A DNA stretch of 64,000 nt from Sphingobium fontiphilum (GCF_014196635.1 NZ_JACIEB010000001.1:62001-126000); one strand, 5' to 3'. Counted from the stretch's first letter, positions 52,046-61,939 are shown. The notes: generated by a model not told the origin, from the sequence alone. Numbers and translations are program-made.

Positions 52046-53574
52046 AGGCGGGCCTTTCCCTGCGCGCGCCCATCGGCATTGACCTGTCGGGATGGCGCGG
52101 TCACCTGATCGCGCTCGGCATCGTTTGGGCGGCGATTCTATTCACCTTTGCGGGCGATGTTGTCGACATGGTGGCGATCTGGTGGAACGCCTCCACCTTC
52201 GCCCATTGCCTGTTCATTCCCCCGATCATTGGCTGGCTGGTGCATCAGCGGCAGGATGGCCTGCGCCAGTTGACGCCGGTCGCCTGGGCGCCGGGGCTGG
52301 TCTGGCTGGGGCTGGGCGCTTTTGCCTGGATGCTGGGCGAGGCCGCCGGGGTCGCTATGGTGCGGCAGGGTGCGGTGGTGGTGATGATGCAGGGCGCTGC
52401 GATCGCGCTGCTTGGCCCCGCCGTCGCGCGGGCGCTGGCCTTCCCGCTATTCTATGCCTTCTTCATGGTGCCCTTTGGCGAGGAAGTGGTGCCCGCGCTC
52501 CAGCTTCTGACCGCAAAGCTCGCCATGGTGTTTCTTGGCTTGGCCGATGTGCCCGCTCATCTGGAGGGCATCTTTATCACCACGCCGACCGGCTATTTCG
52601 AGGTGGCCGAGGCCTGTTCGGGGGCGAAGTTTCTGATCGCCATGACCGCCTATGGCGTCCTTGTCTGCCACGTCTGCTTCCGCAGCTGGGGGCGGCGCCT
52701 CGCGTTCATGGGCGGGGCGCTGGCGCTGTCGGTGCTGGCCAATGGCGTGCGCGCCTTCGCCACCATATTGGTCGCCCACTGGACGACCGTCGACGCGGCC
52801 GTCGGTTTTGACCATGTCGTCTATGGCTGGGTATTCTTCGCCATCGTGATGACCGTGACCATGGCCGTCGCCTGGCCCTTCTTTGATCGCGGGCCGGGCG
52901 ATCCGGTGTTTGATCCGCGCGCCCTGCAAGGGGTGGTGCGCGGCGACGGGCCGGTGTCGATGGTGCTGGGTGGCGGGCTGGCGCTGGCCTTTGTCGCGCC
53001 GTTGTGGCTGGGGTTGTCGGCAGCGTCGGGTGAGCCTTTGCCTGCAAGGCTGCCGACGCCGCGCGTCGCCGGGTGGGAGGCGACGACCGCGCCGATGGCC
53101 TATCCCTGGCGGCCGCGCTTTGATGGCGCGGATCATTTGATGACCATGCGTTATCGCAATGGCGCGGGGCAGGTAGTGGACCTGGCCATCGCCACCTATC
53201 GAACGCAGTCCGAAGGGCGCGAACTGGTGGGTTTTGCGCAGGGCGCGGCTGATCCGACGAGCGAATGGGTCTGGTCCTCGCCCGCGCCCGCGCCCGCCGA
53301 TGCGCGCGGGGAACAGATCACCGCCCCCGGCCCGGTGGTGCGCCATGTCGTCAGCTATTACCGCGTCGGCCACGCGGCGCTGACCGGCGGACGGACGCGG
53401 GTGAAGATCGACACGCTGATCGCCCGGCTGCTGGGCCGTGACCAGCGCGCCGTCGCCATCCTGATTTCCGCCGAACAGCGCGACGGACAAGCGGCCGACG
53501 CCGCCATCGCCGCCTTCCTGCGCGATCTGGGACCGGTGCAGGATTTGGCTGACGCCAGCCTGGGCATGCGGTAA
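52042..53574 (+). CDS. xrtA: Exosortase A fused to an EpsI domain
   Basis: The 510-residue protein has an eight-helix exosortase domain (about 10-295) with the expected catalytic triad: C192 in EACSGAKFL, R237 in NGVRAF and H258 in FDHVVYGW. A soluble EpsI-like domain follows (about 310-505, starting near LPTPRVAGWEA and including VDLAIATYRTQSEGRELVGF). Exosortases cleave PEP-CTERM sorting signals at the inner membrane. The EpsI fusion is known for this subtype. GTG 52042 overlaps the glycosyltransferase stop. No PEP-CTERM substrate is visible in the window. Confidence 0.94.
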   Translation: MKAGLSLRAPIGIDLSGWRGHLIALGIVWAAILFTFAGDVVDMVAIWWNASTFAHCLFIPPIIGWLVHQRQDGLRQLTPVAWAPGLVWLGLGAFAWMLGEAAGVAMVRQGAVVVMMQGAAIALLGPAVARALAFPLFYAFFMVPFGEEVVPALQLLTAKLAMVFLGLADVPAHLEGIFITTPTGYFEVAEACSGAKFLIAMTAYGVLVCHVCFRSWGRRLAFMGGALALSVLANGVRAFATILVAHWTTVDAAVGFDHVVYGWVFFAIVMTVTMAVAWPFFDRGPGDPVFDPRALQGVVRGDGPVSMVLGGGLALAFVAPLWLGLSAASGEPLPARLPTPRVAGWEATTAPMAYPWRPRFDGADHLMTMRYRNGAGQVVDLAIATYRTQSEGRELVGFAQGAADPTSEWVWSSPAPAPADARGEQITAPGPVVRHVVSYYRVGHAALTGGRTRVKIDTLIARLLGRDQRAVAILISAEQRDGQAADAAIAAFLRDLGPVQDLADASLGMR

Positions 53575-53584
53575 GGCCGCGATC

Positions 53585-55480
53585 ATGTGTGGCATAGCAG
53601 GCATATTTCATCTGGAAATCGCCAAGCCCGTCGACCCCGCGCGGGTCGGCCGGATGCTGGAGGCGATGCCGCATCGCGGCCCGGACGGCGATGGCATATG
53701 GACAGCGCCGGGCGTTGGGCTGGGCCATTTGCGCCTGTCGATCATCGACCTGGCGGGCGGCGCGCAGCCGATGGTCACCGATGACGAGGCGCTGGCCGTC
53801 GTCTTCAACGGCGAAATCTATAATTTCGTGGACATCCGCGCGGAACTGGAGGCCAAGGGTCATGTGTTCCGCACTCACAGCGACACCGAAGTCATCCTGC
53901 ACGGCTACCGCCAATGGGGCGAGGCTTGCGTCCAGAAGTTCATCGGCATGTTCGCCTTTGCCCTGTTCGATGCGCGGGCGGGGGCGCTGTGGCTGGTGCG
54001 CGACCGGCTGGGGGTGAAGCCGCTCCATTATGCGCCGCTGTCGGATGGCAGCGTGATTTTCGGGTCGGAACTCAAAAGCCTGCTGGCCCATCCGTTGCTG
54101 CGCCGCGCGCCCGACCTGACGGCGGTCGAGGATTATATGGCCTATGGCTATGTGCCCGACGACGCCTGTCTGGTCGCGGGCGTGAAAAAGCTGGGCGCGG
54201 GGGAGTCGCTGCGGCTGGTGCGCGGGCGGCCGCTGGGCGCGCCGCAACGCTATTGGGACGTCAGCTTCGCCGATCGCAGCCGGGCGAAGCCCGAGGCGCT
54301 GGAGGAGGAACTGGTCGCGCTGATGCGCGATGCCGTGCGGTCGCGCATGGTGTCGGATGTGCCGCTGGGCGCATTCCTGTCGGGCGGGGTGGACAGCTCG
54401 TCCGTCGTCGCGCTGATGGCGGAGGCATCGGCGCAGGCGGTCAAGACCTGCACCATCGGCTTTGACGTCGCCAGCCTGGACGAAACCGCCTATGCCGACC
54501 GCGTCGCCCGGCGTTTCGCCACGGATCATCGCACGCGGATCGTCTCTCCCGACGACTATGGCCTGATCGACAGGCTGGCCTTTCATTTCGACGAGCCCTT
54601 TGCCGACGCGTCCGCCTTGCCCACCTATCGGGTGTGCGAACTGGCGCGCGAACAGGTGACGGTGGCGCTGTCGGGCGATGGCGCGGACGAGGCCTTTGCG
54701 GGATACCGTCGTCACCGTTTCCAGATGCACGGCGAACGGCTGCGCGGCATGATCCCCGACGCCATCCGCAAGCCGGTGTTCGGTGCGCTGGGCCGTTATT
54801 ATCCCAAGGCCGACTGGGCCCCGCGTTTCCTGCGGGCAAAATCAACCTTCCTGGAACTGGCGGGCGACGGCGGCGAAGCCTATGCCGCGTCGGTCGGCGT
54901 GACGCCGGGCGCGCTGCGCCAGCGCATCTACACTGACGCCATGCGCGCCAGCCTGCACGGGCACCGGGCCGAAGACCGCTATATCAAGGCGATGGCGGAT
55001 GCGCCCGCGCGCGATCCGCTCGACCGCGCCCAATATGCCGACATCCGCCTCTGGCTGCCCGGCGACATATTGACCAAGACCGACCGGATGAGCATGGCCG
55101 TCAGCCTGGAGGCGCGCGAACCGTTGCTCGACCACCGGCTGGTCGAATTTGCCGCGCGCCTGCCCGTCAGCCAGCGCATTCGCGGCGCCAGCGGCAAATA
55201 TCTGATGAAGAAGGCGATGGAAGCCTATCTGCCGCAGGACATTCTCTATCGCCCCAAAATGGGCTTTGTGACGCCGATCAGCCAGTGGTTTCGCGGCGCG
55301 CTGGCCGGGGAAGCGGCGGCGGTGGCGGGCGGATCGGCGCTGGCGCGGACCGGATGGTTCGATCCTGTCGCGCTCGGTCGCATTGCCGCCGATCACAAGG
55401 CGGGGCTGGCCGACCATGGCCGCTTGCTGTGGCAACTGGTGATGCTGGACAAGGCGCTGGGGCGACTGTTCGGGGCCTGA
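53585..55480 (+). CDS. XrtA-associated amidotransferase (asparagine synthase-like)
   Basis: The 631-residue protein has a class II glutaminase domain, with nucleophile C2 in MCGIAGIF, and an asparagine-synthase ATP-pyrophosphatase domain (GAFLSGGVDSSSVVALMAE, then VALSGDGADEAFAGY). It matches the XrtA-associated amidotransferase family (TIGR03108). It probably amidates a sugar acid or another unit of the polysaccharide. It is the last gene of the XrtA run, 10 bases after xrtA. Confidence 0.93.
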   Translation: MCGIAGIFHLEIAKPVDPARVGRMLEAMPHRGPDGDGIWTAPGVGLGHLRLSIIDLAGGAQPMVTDDEALAVVFNGEIYNFVDIRAELEAKGHVFRTHSDTEVILHGYRQWGEACVQKFIGMFAFALFDARAGALWLVRDRLGVKPLHYAPLSDGSVIFGSELKSLLAHPLLRRAPDLTAVEDYMAYGYVPDDACLVAGVKKLGAGESLRLVRGRPLGAPQRYWDVSFADRSRAKPEALEEELVALMRDAVRSRMVSDVPLGAFLSGGVDSSSVVALMAEASAQAVKTCTIGFDVASLDETAYADRVARRFATDHRTRIVSPDDYGLIDRLAFHFDEPFADASALPTYRVCELAREQVTVALSGDGADEAFAGYRRHRFQMHGERLRGMIPDAIRKPVFGALGRYYPKADWAPRFLRAKSTFLELAGDGGEAYAASVGVTPGALRQRIYTDAMRASLHGHRAEDRYIKAMADAPARDPLDRAQYADIRLWLPGDILTKTDRMSMAVSLEAREPLLDHRLVEFAARLPVSQRIRGASGKYLMKKAMEAYLPQDILYRPKMGFVTPISQWFRGALAGEAAAVAGGSALARTGWFDPVALGRIAADHKAGLADHGRLLWQLVMLDKALGRLFGA

Positions 55481-55562
55481 TTTGTCCAATATGGCGGCGG
55501 CCGGCGTCATCCCCATTGCCCGGCGCGCCTGTCACGCTATGGTCGCGCCGCAACTCTAATCC

Positions 55563-56186
55563 ATGGCAGGCATGAACACACCCTGGCTTCTTCCCGCGAC
55601 CCTGCTGGTGCTCGGCTATCTGCTCGGCTCCATCCCTTTTGGCCTGCTGCTGACACGCATCGGCGGCGCGGGCGATTTGCGCCAGATCGGTTCGGGCAAT
55701 ATCGGCGCGACCAATGTGCTGCGGACGGGGCGCAAGGGCCTGGCGGCGGCGACATTGCTGCTGGATCTGGCCAAGGGCGCGGCGGCGGTCGGCGTCGGCG
55801 CATGGATGCTGGACGGTGGCGGGCCGATGGCGGGCGTGATGGCCTTTATCGGCCATTGCTACCCCGTCTGGCTGCGCTTTGCCGGGGGCAAGGGCGTGGC
55901 GACAATGATGGGCGTGGTGACGGCGCTTTACTGGCCTGCCGGGATCGTTTTTGCGGTCGTGTGGCTGGGCATGTTGTTCGGCACCAAATGGTCGTCGGTC
56001 GGCGGTATGTCGGCGGCGATCAGCGCGCCCGTCGCCCTGTGGTTCATGGGGCGCATTGATCTGGTTCCCGTGGCGCTGGCCATGGCGCTGATCCTGCTGT
56101 GGCGGCATCGCGCCAATATCGCCCGGCTGGTAAAGGGCACGGAGCCGAAAATCGGCCGGTCCAAGACGGAAACGCCTGCCGCATGA
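55563..56186 (+). CDS. plsY: Glycerol-3-phosphate acyltransferase PlsY
   Basis: PlsY transfers acyl groups from acyl-phosphate to glycerol-3-phosphate at the inner membrane to begin phospholipid synthesis. The 207-residue protein has about five membrane segments. The three family motifs are GYLLGSIPFGLLL, GSGNIGATNVLRTGRKG and GHCYPVWLRFAGGKGVATMMG. ATG 55572 is an alternative start. Its stop overlaps the dprA ATG (ATGA). Confidence 0.96.
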   Translation: MAGMNTPWLLPATLLVLGYLLGSIPFGLLLTRIGGAGDLRQIGSGNIGATNVLRTGRKGLAAATLLLDLAKGAAAVGVGAWMLDGGGPMAGVMAFIGHCYPVWLRFAGGKGVATMMGVVTALYWPAGIVFAVVWLGMLFGTKWSSVGGMSAAISAPVALWFMGRIDLVPVALAMALILLWRHRANIARLVKGTEPKIGRSKTETPAA

Positions 56187-57265
56187 GCGAGCAGGAGCGG
56201 TTCGACCGGCTCCGCCTGATCCGATCCCCCCGGATCGGCCCCGTCACCTTCCGCCAGTTGCTCGCCCGCTTCGGTTCGGCGGGGGAGGCGTTGCGCGCCG
56301 TTCCCGATCTCGCCGCGCGCGGCGGCGGACGGGCGGTGCTGGCCGAAGCGGCCGTGGTCGAGCGGGAAATCGCCGCCAGCCGGGCGCTGGGCGCGCGCTA
56401 CCTGTTGATGGGCGACACCGATTACCCCTTCCTCCTCGACCAGTTGGAGGGCGCGCCGCCCGCGCTGATCGTGCGGGGCGACGTGGCGCTGCCTGCGCGG
56501 CCCTGCGTCGCCATGGTGGGCGCACGCAATGCGTCGGCCGCCGCCATCCGTTTCGCGCGCGGGCTGGCGCAGGACTTGGGGCAGCGGGGCGCGGTGGTTG
56601 TTTCGGGCCTGGCGCGCGGCATCGACACCGCCGCGCATCAGGGGTCGCTCGACACCGGAACCATAGCGGTCATCGCCAGCGGCTTCGACATCGCCTTTCC
56701 GCCGGAAAACGCGACCTTGCAGGCGGAGGTGGCCGAGCGCGGCCTGCTGGTGACGGAGCATCCGCCGGGCGTCCAGCCGCTCGCCCGCCATTTCCCGGCG
56801 CGCAACCGCATCATCGCCGGGCTGGCCGCCGGGACTGTGGTGGTGGAGGCGGCGCCCAAGTCCGGGTCGCTCATCACCGCACGGATCGCGGCGGAGGCGG
56901 GACGGGAGGTGATGGCCGTGCCCGGATCCCCCATCGACCCGCGCGCGCAGGGCTGCAACCTGCTGATTCGCGAAGGCGCGACACTGGTGCAGAACGCCGC
57001 CGACGTGATGGAGGCGCTGGGCGCGATCGACGACCGCATGGTGCGGCAGGGGCGGCAGGACTTCAACGCGCCGCCCATGGGCAGCGACGTCGCGGAGCAG
57101 GAGCGCGCGGCGGTGATCGCCCTGTTGGGGCCGGTGGCCGTGCCGGTGGACGAAATCATCCGCCTGTCCGCCCTGTCCCCCGCCGTGGTGCAGACGGTGC
57201 TGCTGGAACTGGAACTGGCCGGACGGCTGGAACGGCAGGCGGGGGGAAGGGTGAGTTTGGGGTGA
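56183..57265 (+). CDS. dprA: DNA-processing protein DprA
   Basis: DprA protects incoming single-stranded DNA and loads RecA during transformation. The 360-residue protein has a short N-terminal helical region and the Rossmann-like core: VAMVGARNAS, AVVVSGLARGIDTAAHQG, GTIAVIASGFD and SGSLITARIAAEAGREVMAVPGSP. A C-terminal winged-helix domain follows (PVDEIIRLSALSPAVVQTVLLELELAGRLERQAGG). The start at 56183 is coupled to plsY. Confidence 0.95.
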   Translation: MSEQERFDRLRLIRSPRIGPVTFRQLLARFGSAGEALRAVPDLAARGGGRAVLAEAAVVEREIAASRALGARYLLMGDTDYPFLLDQLEGAPPALIVRGDVALPARPCVAMVGARNASAAAIRFARGLAQDLGQRGAVVVSGLARGIDTAAHQGSLDTGTIAVIASGFDIAFPPENATLQAEVAERGLLVTEHPPGVQPLARHFPARNRIIAGLAAGTVVVEAAPKSGSLITARIAAEAGREVMAVPGSPIDPRAQGCNLLIREGATLVQNAADVMEALGAIDDRMVRQGRQDFNAPPMGSDVAEQERAAVIALLGPVAVPVDEIIRLSALSPAVVQTVLLELELAGRLERQAGGRVSLG

Positions 57266-57275
57266 CTTGCTGGCG

Positions 57276-57755
57276 CTACATTTGCCAACTGGAAAGATAG
57301 ATGCGGGATATTGCGCCTCGATCTATAATGGCGATGCGCGCCAACTGACCGCCTCCTATATTGCCCGAAGCGCCAACAAGGTTTTTGGTTGCTGGCGGCA
57401 ACCACCATGAGACGCCGCTATCACCATCAAGTAGAAAATTACTTAGGTCGTTCTGGTCGAGCGGTCTCATCGTTTGTCCGCTCAACGTTTCGGCGACTTC
57501 GCCAGCCTTCTCCGACGGAACATCGAAGCGCATTATCGCTTTACAGTCTATGCCGCAGCGTTCTTTGTAAAAAATGTTTCGGGCGAGTGACGGCAGTTTT
57601 GCACGATTATGGTAGATATAAACTTGGCTCGCTTCCCTTTGGCTGAGCGGACGGCTTGCATCGTTCTCCAAACAGATTTGGCAAACTTGCACTTCATTGC
57701 AACTCGCTAGAGCCATGGTTGCAAGCGGCAGAATGAAGGTCCGAAAGAAGATCAT
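57276..57755 (-). CDS. Orphan lipoprotein of unknown function
   Basis: I do not recognise this 159-residue protein. It starts MIFFRTFILPLATMALASC, a lipoprotein signal with lipobox LASC (C19), and has cysteines in QVCQICLEN and ERCGIDCKAI. Its base composition is visibly more AT-rich, with codons unlike the neighbours. It sits on the opposite strand between dprA and topA, which are often adjacent in alphaproteobacteria, so it may be a later insertion. About 180 bases between it and topA show nothing else. Confidence 0.6.
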   Translation of the reverse strand: MIFFRTFILPLATMALASCNEVQVCQICLENDASRPLSQREASQVYIYHNRAKLPSLARNIFYKERCGIDCKAIMRFDVPSEKAGEVAETLSGQTMRPLDQNDLSNFLLDGDSGVSWWLPPATKNLVGASGNIGGGQLARIAIIDRGAISRIYLSSWQM

Positions 57756-57932
57756 ATCGTCTTTTCCCCATCAGAGCACAACGCCCAACGTCGCCCGCAC
57801 GGTCGAAATCGATAGTCGCGAACGAACGGATTGGCTACGGTCGCGCGATGCAATATCCCACCGCTTGACGCCCGCCGTCATCGCCTTCCACACTCGCGCG
57901 CATACGTGAGAGACTTTTCTACTGGGGTTTGA

Positions 57933-60497
57933 ATGCAGCTTGTCATCGTCGAATCGCCGGCCAAGGCGAAGACCATCGAGAAATATCTGGGCGGGGATTT
58001 TCATGTCCTTGCAAGCTACGGCCATATTCGCGACCTGCCGGCCAAGGACGGGTCTGTGGACCCGGACAATGGCTTTGCCATGTCGTGGGAAAATTATGGC
58101 GACAAGGGCAAGCAGCTCAAGGCCATCGCCGATGAGGCGAAGAAGGCGACGCGCCTCATCCTGGCGACCGACCCTGATCGCGAAGGGGAGGCGATAAGCT
58201 GGCATGTGCAGGAGGTGCTGCGCGCCAAGAAGGCGTTGCCGCAGACGGTTGACCGGGTGACCTTCAACGCGATCACCAAGGCGGCGGTGCTGGACGCCAT
58301 GGCCCATCCGCGCGCGCTGGACGAGGATCTGATCGACGCCTATCGCGCGCGCCGGGCGCTCGACTATCTGGTGGGCTTCACCCTGTCGCCGGTGCTGTGG
58401 CGCAAGCTGCCCGGCGCCAAGTCGGCGGGGCGGGTGCAGTCGGTCGCGCTGCGGCTGGTGGTGGAGCGCGAGCGCGAAATCGAGAGCTTCAGCCCCCAGG
58501 AATATTGGTCGGTCGCGGCTGAAATGGAGCAGGACGGGCAGAGCTTCACCGCGCGCCTTGTCCGCTGGAAGGGCGAGAAGATCGAGCGGCTGACCATCGG
58601 CCGCGAAGGCGACGCCATGGCGGCGAAGGCGGATGTGGAGGCCGGGCGCTTCACCGTCGAGAAGGTCGAGACGAAGCCGCTCACCCGCAACCCGCCGCCG
58701 CCCTTCACCACATCGACCCTGCAACAGGAAGCCGCGCGCAAGCTGGGCTTTTCGGCCAGCCACACGATGCGGATCGCGCAGCAACTCTATGAGGATGGCG
58801 CGATCACCTATATGCGGACCGATGGCGTGCAGATGGACGGCAGCGCCATCTCCGCCGCGCGCAAGGCGATCGCGGAACGCTATGACGGCGGTTACCTGCC
58901 CGAAAAGCCGCGCCAATATCAGACCAAGGCGAAGAACGCGCAGGAAGCGCATGAGGCCATTCGCCCGACCGAATTCGGCCGCGACAAGGTGGGTTCGGGC
59001 GACCATGCGCGCCTTTACGACCTGATCTTCAAGCGCGCGCTGGCGAGCCAGATGGCGTCCGCCCGGCTTGAGCGCACCACGGTCGATCTGGTGGACGGCA
59101 CGGGCAGCCACGCGCTGCGCGCTACAGGACAGGTGGTGATCTTCCCCGGCTTCCTCGCGCTTTATGAGGAAGGCCGCGACGATTCGGATGACGATGATTC
59201 CAGGCTGCTGCCGCGCATGGGCGCTGGCGATGCGCCCGCCAAGAAGAAGGTGATGGCCGACCAGCATTTCACCCAGCCGCCGCCGCGCTATTCCGAAGCG
59301 TCGCTGGTCAAGAAGCTGGAGGAACTGGGCATCGGCCGCCCGTCCACCTACGCCTCGACGCTTCAGGTGCTCAAGGACCGCGACTATGTGCGGATTGAGA
59401 AGAACCGTTTCTTCGCGGAAGAGAGCGGGCGGCTGGTCACGGCTTTCCTGGAGCGCTTCTTTGAGCGTTATGTCTCCTATGACTTCACCGCTGGGCTTGA
59501 GGACGAGCTTGACGACATCAGCGGCGGCCGCGCCCAATGGCAGCAGGTGCTCGAAGCCTTCTGGAAGGATTTCAAGCCCAAGACCGCCGAGGTGATGGAG
59601 CAGAAGCCGTCCGACATCACGGCGGAACTGGACAAGTTTCTGGAGCCGATGCTGTTCCCGCCCAGGGCGGACGGCAGCAACCCGCGCGCCTGCCCGCTCT
59701 GCGCGGACGGGCAGCTCTCGCTGCGCGGCGGGCGCTTTGGCGCGTTCATCGCCTGCTCCAACTATCCCGAATGCAAATATACCCGCAAATTCGGCCAACC
59801 GGGCGGCAGCGATGGCGCCGACACGGGGCCGGAGATTTTGGGCCAGCATCCCGAAACTGGCCAGGACATCGTCAAAAAGTCCGGCCGCTTTGGCCCCTAT
59901 ATCGAAATGGGTGAGGGGAAGGAAGCCAAGCGCGGCTCGATCCCGAAGGATCTGCCCGATGGCGAAATGACGCTGGACTGGGCGGTGAAGCTCTTGAGCC
60001 TGCCGCGCGAAGTGGGCCTGCATCCCGAAACGGGCAAGCCGATCGTCGCCAATATCGGCCGTTTCGGCCCCTATCTGCTGCATGACGGCAAATATGGGAA
60101 ATTGTCGGGCACGGCCGAGATTTTCGAAATCGGCATGAACAGCGCGGTGGTGCGGCTGGCCGAAGCGGCCAACCGGGGCGGCCGTGGCGCGGCGCGTGAG
60201 CCGCTGAAGATGCTGGGCAAGCATCCGCGCACCGAGGCGGAGATCAAGCTGATGGAGGGGCGCTTTGGTCCCTATGTCACCGATGGCGCGACCAACGCGA
60301 CGCTGCCCAAGACGATCGCGCCCGAGGCGCTGACACTGGAGGAAGCCGCGCAGTTGATCGACGCGCGCGCGGCGGCGGCGCCGGCCAAGAAGGGCAAGAA
60401 AAAGGCCTCGCCCAAGAAAGCAGCGCCGAAAAAGGATGCGGCGAAGAAGCCCGCCGCCAAAAAGGCTCCGGCCAGGAAAAAGGCCGCGGCGGAATAG
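57933..60497 (+). CDS. topA: DNA topoisomerase I
   Basis: TopA relaxes negative supercoils using a 5'-phosphotyrosine intermediate. The 854-residue protein has the Toprim domain (LVIVESPAKAKTIEKYLG; ATDPDREGEAISWH) and active-site Y293 in ITYMRTDGVQMD. Next come a four-cysteine zinc motif (CPLCADG and ACSNYPECKY) and two topoisomerase C-terminal repeats (GRFGPYIEMGEG; GRFGPYVTDG). A Lys/Ala-rich tail closes the protein, as in many alphaproteobacteria. It is followed by a good terminator. Confidence 0.97.
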   Translation: MQLVIVESPAKAKTIEKYLGGDFHVLASYGHIRDLPAKDGSVDPDNGFAMSWENYGDKGKQLKAIADEAKKATRLILATDPDREGEAISWHVQEVLRAKKALPQTVDRVTFNAITKAAVLDAMAHPRALDEDLIDAYRARRALDYLVGFTLSPVLWRKLPGAKSAGRVQSVALRLVVEREREIESFSPQEYWSVAAEMEQDGQSFTARLVRWKGEKIERLTIGREGDAMAAKADVEAGRFTVEKVETKPLTRNPPPPFTTSTLQQEAARKLGFSASHTMRIAQQLYEDGAITYMRTDGVQMDGSAISAARKAIAERYDGGYLPEKPRQYQTKAKNAQEAHEAIRPTEFGRDKVGSGDHARLYDLIFKRALASQMASARLERTTVDLVDGTGSHALRATGQVVIFPGFLALYEEGRDDSDDDDSRLLPRMGAGDAPAKKKVMADQHFTQPPPRYSEASLVKKLEELGIGRPSTYASTLQVLKDRDYVRIEKNRFFAEESGRLVTAFLERFFERYVSYDFTAGLEDELDDISGGRAQWQQVLEAFWKDFKPKTAEVMEQKPSDITAELDKFLEPMLFPPRADGSNPRACPLCADGQLSLRGGRFGAFIACSNYPECKYTRKFGQPGGSDGADTGPEILGQHPETGQDIVKKSGRFGPYIEMGEGKEAKRGSIPKDLPDGEMTLDWAVKLLSLPREVGLHPETGKPIVANIGRFGPYLLHDGKYGKLSGTAEIFEIGMNSAVVRLAEAANRGGRGAAREPLKMLGKHPRTEAEIKLMEGRFGPYVTDGATNATLPKTIAPEALTLEEAAQLIDARAAAAPAKKGKKKASPKKAAPKKDAAKKPAAKKAPARKKAAAE

Positions 60498-60523
60498 ACT
60501 ACTGCCGCCAAGGCGCATGAAAA

Positions 60524-60555
60524 GGGCGACGACCGGGAGGCCGCCGCCCTTTTTT
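60524..60555 (+). terminator. Rho-independent terminator after topA
   Basis: GGGCG (60524-60528) pairs with CGCCC (60545-60549) as the base of a GC-rich hairpin, followed by six T residues (60550-60555). It lies 27 bases after the topA stop and ahead of the convergent dehydrogenase gene. Confidence 0.8.
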
Positions 60556-60571
60556 ATGGGCTGATGGAAGA

Positions 60572-61900
60572 TCAGTTCTTTGCGCTGACCCGCCAGATCA
60601 CGCCACCGACATCGTCGCTGACCAGCAGCGCGCCGGTGGCGTCCGCGCTGACGTCGACCGGGCGGCCATGGGCTTTCCCATCGGCGCTGAGGAAACCGGT
60701 CAGCACGTCGACAGGCTTGCCCTTGCCCGCTTCGCCATTGTCGGCGAAGGGCACGAAGACGACCTTGTATCCCGCTGCGGGCTTGCGGTTCCAACTGCCA
60801 TGGAGGCCGATAAAGGCGCCGTTCGTAAATCCCGCGCCCAGCTTCAAATCCTGGGCGAAAGTCAGGCCCAGCGGCGCGACATGATTGCCCAGCGCATAGT
60901 CGGGTCGCTTGGTATATTCGCGGACTTCAGGCCGCTGCGGCTGGACCCGGCGATCCTCATAACCGCCCCAGTAATTCCAAGGCCAGCCATAAAAGGCGCC
61001 GAATTCGACCCGGGTCAGATAATCGGGAACGAGATCGCTGCCGAGCATGTCGCGTTCGTTGACCACGCCCCACAGAGCGCCGCTATTGGGTTCGAACGCC
61101 AGCCCGACGGGATTGCGCAGACCGGCCGCGAAAATGCGGTAATAGCCGGTTTTCGGGTTCACTTCGAGCACGGCGGCGCGGTTCTGTTCGCTTTCCAGCC
61201 CGTTTTCGGCGATATTGCTGTTCGACCCGACGCCTACGTAGAGCAATCCTTCGGGGCTGGCCGCCAGACTGCGGGTCCAGTGCATGTTGGGCGCCTGCGC
61301 GGGCAGGTTCAATATCTTGCGGCCAGCGGCGGTGATCCGGGTGTCGCCCTCCTTGTAGGGAAAGGCCATCAGCGCGTCGGTGTTGGCGACGTAGAGCGTG
61401 TCGCCGACCAGGGCCATGCCATAGGGGGAGTTGAGGCCGCTCAGCAACACGCTGCGCAATTCAGGGCGTCCGTCGCCATCCTTGTCGCGCAACAATGTAA
61501 TTCGGTTGGCGGAAGGGGCGCCAGCGCCGGCCTTGTCCATCAGATAGGCCATGACGCGCCCGGTGATGCCGGTGGCTGGCCGGGGGGGGCTGTTGGTTTC
61601 GGCCACCAATATGTCGCCATTGGGCAGGCGCAAGATGGAACGGGGATGGTCCAGACCATCGGCAAAGCGCGCGATTGACAGGCCGTTTGCGGGCGTGGGG
61701 GATTGGCCCGCTTTCCAACGGTCGACCTCCGCAATGTTGATCGTCGGGATCGCCTCGCTGCGCGGAGTCGTGAAGCGGGGTTCCTTGCCCACATCCTCCC
61801 CAGGGGAGAGTCGGGCGGTATCGCCGCGTCCGAAATAGAAAATGGCCGCCGCCAGCAGGACGACAAGGATAAGGCTGATCGCGAGAATATGCTTCTTCAT
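60572..61900 (-). CDS. Membrane-anchored sorbosone/glucose dehydrogenase-like protein
   Basis: The 442-residue protein has an N-terminal membrane anchor (ILAISLILVVLLAAAIFYF) and a beta-propeller of the glucose/sorbosone dehydrogenase type. Recognisable blocks are GLDHPRSILRLPNGDILVAE, GLNSPYGMALVGDTLYVANTD, HWTRSLAASPEGLLYVGVGSNSNIAENG and GAFIGLHGSWNRKPAAGYKVVFVPF. Such enzymes oxidise sugars in the periplasm with PQQ. I chose ATG 61900 because the longer frame adds a non-signal extension. The substrate is unknown. Confidence 0.88.
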   Translation of the reverse strand: MKKHILAISLILVVLLAAAIFYFGRGDTARLSPGEDVGKEPRFTTPRSEAIPTINIAEVDRWKAGQSPTPANGLSIARFADGLDHPRSILRLPNGDILVAETNSPPRPATGITGRVMAYLMDKAGAGAPSANRITLLRDKDGDGRPELRSVLLSGLNSPYGMALVGDTLYVANTDALMAFPYKEGDTRITAAGRKILNLPAQAPNMHWTRSLAASPEGLLYVGVGSNSNIAENGLESEQNRAAVLEVNPKTGYYRIFAAGLRNPVGLAFEPNSGALWGVVNERDMLGSDLVPDYLTRVEFGAFYGWPWNYWGGYEDRRVQPQRPEVREYTKRPDYALGNHVAPLGLTFAQDLKLGAGFTNGAFIGLHGSWNRKPAAGYKVVFVPFADNGEAGKGKPVDVLTGFLSADGKAHGRPVDVSADATGALLVSDDVGGVIWRVSAKN

Positions 61901-61939
61901 GGCGATGTTCCTATGCGGCGTTCGGGCGGGCCGCAAGTT

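Noticed and set aside
57771-60794. A 1007-codon minus-strand open frame opposite topA
   Set aside because: It is antisense to topA, which has all its catalytic motifs; the mirror protein shows no recognisable domain.
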